From positions 1,364,001 through 1,428,000 of the forward strand of contig CBDEGR010000002.1 in the NCBI GenBank assembly GCA_965237895.1: a stretch of 64,000 nucleotides of DNA. The letters run 5' to 3'. Positions 61,917 to 64,000 of the stretch are shown piece after piece (positions within the stretch are counted from its first letter, which is position 1; each line of letters starts with the position of its first letter). The notes below the pieces were generated by a model. The model was not told where the DNA came from. It did no database searches and saw nothing but the letters and a program-made list of their open reading frames with translations. Made by a program: the position numbers and the translations under genes. This DNA comes from CBDEGR01 sp965237895 (lineage in GTDB: Bacteria; Acidobacteriota; Terriglobia; UBA7540; JAPUME01).

Positions 61917-62225
61917 TTAGGCCAGAATTTCGCTGATTCGGACCTCGGTATAGGGCTGGCGGTGGCCGGTCATTTTCCGGTACTGCTTCTTCCGCTTGTA
62001 CTTGAGGACGCGGACCTTGTCGGCGCGGCCATGGTCCAGAATTTCAGCCCGGACCTTGGCTCCCTCAACCAGCGGTGTGCCCAGTTGGAGTTTGTCCTTT
62101 TCCACCGCCAGGACCCGCTGGAACTCCACAACGTCCCCCCGTGCTCCCTTAAGTTGTTCTACGCGAACCACTTGGCCTGGGGTTACCTGATGCTGTTTTC
62201 CCCCTACGCTGATGATGGCCTGCAT
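61917..62225 (-). CDS. rplU: 50S ribosomal protein L21
   Basis: The 102-residue protein starts MQAIISVGGKQHQVTPGQVV and ends with the L21 signature HGRADKVRVLKYKRKKQYRK, MTGHRQPYTEVRISEI. AGGAG lies six bases upstream of the ATG. It heads the leftward ribosome-assembly operon and has a strong promoter at 62255-62284. Confidence 0.97.
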   Translation of the reverse strand: MQAIISVGGKQHQVTPGQVVRVEQLKGARGDVVEFQRVLAVEKDKLQLGTPLVEGAKVRAEILDHGRADKVRVLKYKRKKQYRKMTGHRQPYTEVRISEILA

Positions 62226-62254
62226 TTCGGCTCCTATTCAATCGGCAAAGCAGA

Positions 62255-62284
62255 ATTATATCCGGCCCAGCACCGACCTGTCAA
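62255..62284 (-). promoter_or_regulatory. Consensus sigma70 promoter of the rplU operon
   Basis: On the minus strand TTGACA (62279-62284), an 18-bp spacer and TATAAT (62255-62260) match the consensus at all twelve hexamer positions, 30 bp upstream of the rplU start. Confidence 0.85.
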
Positions 62285-62437
62285 CGAGCGGCCGAAGGCC
62301 GGACTCGACAATCGGCGGGCGCAGGGATGTAAAGGAAGTTGGGAGATTAAGGGTTTAAAAAGAAATGACTCGCCGGGCGCCATTTTCTCTGGTCTTTTCT
62401 CAGCGAGTCACGAATTCTTGCAAATAGTTCTTGGCTT

Positions 62438-62899
62438 CTAGTCCAAAAAGAACACAAACTCAATCGAAGTTGAGAAGTTATGGATGCTGCCGTCTACGGG
62501 GTAGAAGTCTGCCCCGGTTCCGGGGTCGGTCGTCGGCACGCCGAAGGTCGGAATGCTGGTTAAGTAATCCCGAAAGTCGAAACGGATGCCGAGCTTGGAA
62601 GTGATCTTGGTTTCAACGCCGCCGCCGAAGTTGAATCCGAACTTGCTTTCGGAAGTGAGGTCGGCAGGGTCGTCGATGAACTCATCCGTGGGCTCCGACG
62701 CGTTGGCGTCGGCGATCGCTTGATCGGTGGGACTGAATTTGGTTGTGCCGATGCAGCCCGTTACGAAGGTCCGAATCTTGCTTCCCGGAGCTTGGAGAAA
62801 TAAAGAACGTTCCCGAAAACTGGGTGTGCTTGAAACCGAATCCACGTGACTCAGGCGGGGTCTTGGTGGTTTCGGTGACGAGCAGGTTGTTGGTTCCGT
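62438..62899 (-). pseudogene. Outer-membrane beta-barrel protein, C-terminal part, frameshifted
   Basis: The 3' part reads PGSKIRTFVTGCIGTTKFSP, SKFGFNFGGGVETKITSKLG, IRFDFRDYLTSIPTFGVP and ends SIEFVFFLD with the C-terminal aromatic typical of assembled barrels. Upstream of about 62806-62812 the matching strand lies in another frame (LLVTETTKTPPESRGFGFKH, TQFSGTFFIS). The first strands and the signal peptide are missing, and the reading frame runs straight into an unrelated HlyD piece. It resembles small OmpA/Ail-like porins, and is probably dead. Confidence 0.65.
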
Positions 62900-63157
62900 T
62901 TCGGTATGCTCTTCCACCACGACTCCCGTGAACGGAGCGCGGATCGTCGCCTGATCAACGTCGTTTTGAATTCGCGCCCGATCGGCTTCGAGTTTCTCGA
63001 CGCGCCCCGTCCAGGCGGCAAATTCGGCGGCCGTGCTGTCCATCTGTTGTTCGCTGAGGATTTCGGATTCGTAGAGATTCTTTACCCGCTTCAGATTCGC
63101 CTCAGCCAGTTTCAACCGGGCTGTGGCTTCTTTGTGTTCGGCCGTGACGGCTTCCAT
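62900..63157 (-). pseudogene. HlyD/MFP adaptor fragment (coiled-coil region)
   Basis: This piece reads MEAVTAEHKEATARLKLAEA, LKRVKNLYESEILSEQQMDS, RVEKLEADRARIQNDVDQAT and IRAPFTGVVVEEHTE. That is the hairpin and returning lipoyl half-motif of a periplasmic adaptor. It breaks off exactly where a V/IG should follow and continues as the barrel gene in the same frame, so the apparent 280-residue protein is a chimera of two relics. Confidence 0.65.
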
Positions 63158-63215
63158 TTTTATGTAAGCAGCAGACCCCTCTAAGGTACTACGGATTTCC
63201 TGTGGAGGTGAACGT

Positions 63216-63737
63216 TTAACTTGCCGGGGGTCCTGCGAGGAGGGATTTGCCCATGAGGAGGGCCGAGTTACCGTCCGCATAGTAGCGGGCGATCTTGTGA
63301 AGTGTCCGGAAACCGCGGGCTTGGTAGAAACGCTGGGCAGTGTGATTGTCTTCCGCCGTCTCCAAATAGACCAACCGGGCTTCCCGCTTCCGCAACCATT
63401 CCTCGGTGGCGTCCATCAGTCGCATTCCTACGCGGCGGCGGCGCCACTCGGACAGCACATCCAAGGTGACGATATGTCCCAGGCCGGGCAGTTCCAGGTA
63501 GGCGATGACAAAGCCGACGATGTTTCCCCCGATTTCAGCGATTCGGGTGAAGGCGTCCGGATAGGTGAGAAACTCGCGCAGCTCGGAGGGCGTGTAACAG
63601 ATTCCCGGGGCGAAGCAAGCCGCGTCGATGCGATGAAGGTCGGTGAAGTCCGCTTCCCGGTAAGCGCGCAGTTTTAGTTTCTCTTTCCCGTGGTGGGCGG
63701 AGGGATTTGTCGGAAGCGGACGGGATTTGTCTGCCAT
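63216..63737 (-). CDS. GNAT N-acetyltransferase (RimI-like)
   Basis: The 173-residue protein has the GNAT core: KLKLRAYREADFTDLHRIDA, IVGFVIAYLELPGLGHIVTL, DVLSEWRRRRVGMRLMDATE (acetyl-CoA loop RxxxxG/A variant) and VYLETAEDNHTAQRFYQARG with the late Tyr. It transfers acetyl from acetyl-CoA to an amine; RimI-type N-terminal acetylation of a ribosomal protein is possible but not provable. The first 18 residues (KSRPLPTNPSAHHGKEKL) look disordered. Confidence 0.88.
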   Translation of the reverse strand: MADKSRPLPTNPSAHHGKEKLKLRAYREADFTDLHRIDAACFAPGICYTPSELREFLTYPDAFTRIAEIGGNIVGFVIAYLELPGLGHIVTLDVLSEWRRRRVGMRLMDATEEWLRKREARLVYLETAEDNHTAQRFYQARGFRTLHKIARYYADGNSALLMGKSLLAGPPAS

Positions 63738-63800
63738 GGGTTGTTAGGGTGCGTCGGTGACCGTTTCACTTTCACTATCCTTTTTCATGTGTACTCGGGT

Positions 63801-64000
63801 TCATGGATACTCTGTTTCATTGGTACTCTGGGCCGACGGCGCAAGGCGGGGTTCGGGGAATTTCCAGAAACGCGGACCCATCCACGCCAAAGCGACGACG
63901 TCCACGATGAAGTGGGCCGCCATCGCAGGATAGATACTTCCATAGATTACCACCGGGTAGGCGAGAAGCGCACCCAGCAATCCGGCCCGCAGGACTCCTC
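63801..64000 (-). CDS. CPBP-family intramembrane metalloprotease, C-terminal part (runs off window)
   Basis: Read leftward from the window edge, the frame gives GVLRAGLLGALLAYPVVIYG, SIYPAMAAHFIVDVVALAWM and GPRFWKFPEPRLAPSAQ before TGA at 63801-63803. The membrane helix with AAHFIVDV matches the last motif (HxxxD/N) of CPBP (Abi, Rce1-like) proteases. The EExxxR motif lies beyond the window. CPBP proteases process prenylated or bacteriocin-type substrates; the role here is unknown. Confidence 0.6.
   Translation of the reverse strand, partial: GVLRAGLLGALLAYPVVIYGSIYPAMAAHFIVDVVALAWMGPRFWKFPEPRLAPSAQSTNETEYP

Overview
The window looks like chromosomal DNA of a GC-rich, Gram-negative-type bacterium. 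It encodes outer-membrane efflux components, lipoproteins and Tat signals, and it uses many GTG and TTG starts. The gene mix suggests Acidobacteriota: a DAHP synthase fused to prephenate dehydratase, an accC/biotin-carrier pair, a CehA/McbA metallohydrolase, a DUF4382-type lipoprotein, and a DUF1080 protein beside a Tat-exported TIM-barrel protein. That assignment is inference from gene content only.

Layout. 1-5.7 kb: the end of apbE, an nfeD-slipin membrane pair, and the tldD-pmbA protease pair. 5.8-8 kb: several broken genes (a frameshifted membrane protein, a DUF6968-like gene with an internal stop, a repeat-rich lipoprotein remnant, a deleted phosphoesterase) mixed with palindromic repeats. 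8-14.7 kb: aromatic amino acid synthesis, rpsU, a zinc-ribbon protein, a dual-specificity phosphatase, a PpiC-type chaperone, and a biotin carboxylase with its carrier. 14.9-22.7 kb: tRNA-Asn followed by a decayed mobile island. The island holds a broken serine recombinase whose last codons lie in the tRNA, an IS3-family (IS407-like) element, a fragment of a second IS3-type orfA, a HEAT-repeat gene, an IS1380 element, and remnants of what look like phage-defence genes (DUF1156, type III Res, OLD-like ATPase, a possible nuclease). 22.7-29.4 kb: a CPA1 antiporter, an O-methyltransferase, a beta-lactamase-fold remnant, a prohibitin-like protein, two secreted unknowns and a PilZ protein. 29.6-33.0 kb: a carbohydrate cluster (DUF1080 protein, Tat TIM-barrel protein, split GH51 arabinofuranosidase). 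33.2-39.7 kb: the translation run rplM-rpsI-rpsB-tsf-pyrH-frr, then relA/spoT. 39.8-45 kb: a degraded stretch (argJ, RHS and IS481 scraps) containing rpmB, a lipoprotein and a CinA-nucleotidyltransferase fusion. 45-52 kb: a tetR-oprM-mfp-rnd tripartite efflux operon with a likely operator. 52-58.7 kb: a receiver-domain remnant, a DUF4382 lipoprotein, a Kef-type antiporter, a CehA-type metallohydrolase and an interrupted PilZ gene. 58.7-62.3 kb: rlmH-rsfS-nadD-obgE-rpmA-rplU, transcribed leftward from a near-perfect sigma70 promoter. 62.4-64 kb: a barrel/HlyD chimera of two remnants, a GNAT acetyltransferase and the end of a CPBP protease.

The two most informative structural results are the recombinase island whose recombinase gene ends inside tRNA-Asn, and a family of at least four dispersed palindromic repeats (core GGGTGG-CGCATACATC ... 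GATGTGTGCG). Many genes carry single-base frameshifts, several in homopolymers, so sequencing error and genuine decay have to be separated before those genes are called dead. I saw no complete, unmistakably new multi-gene system. The closest candidate is the eroded defence island.
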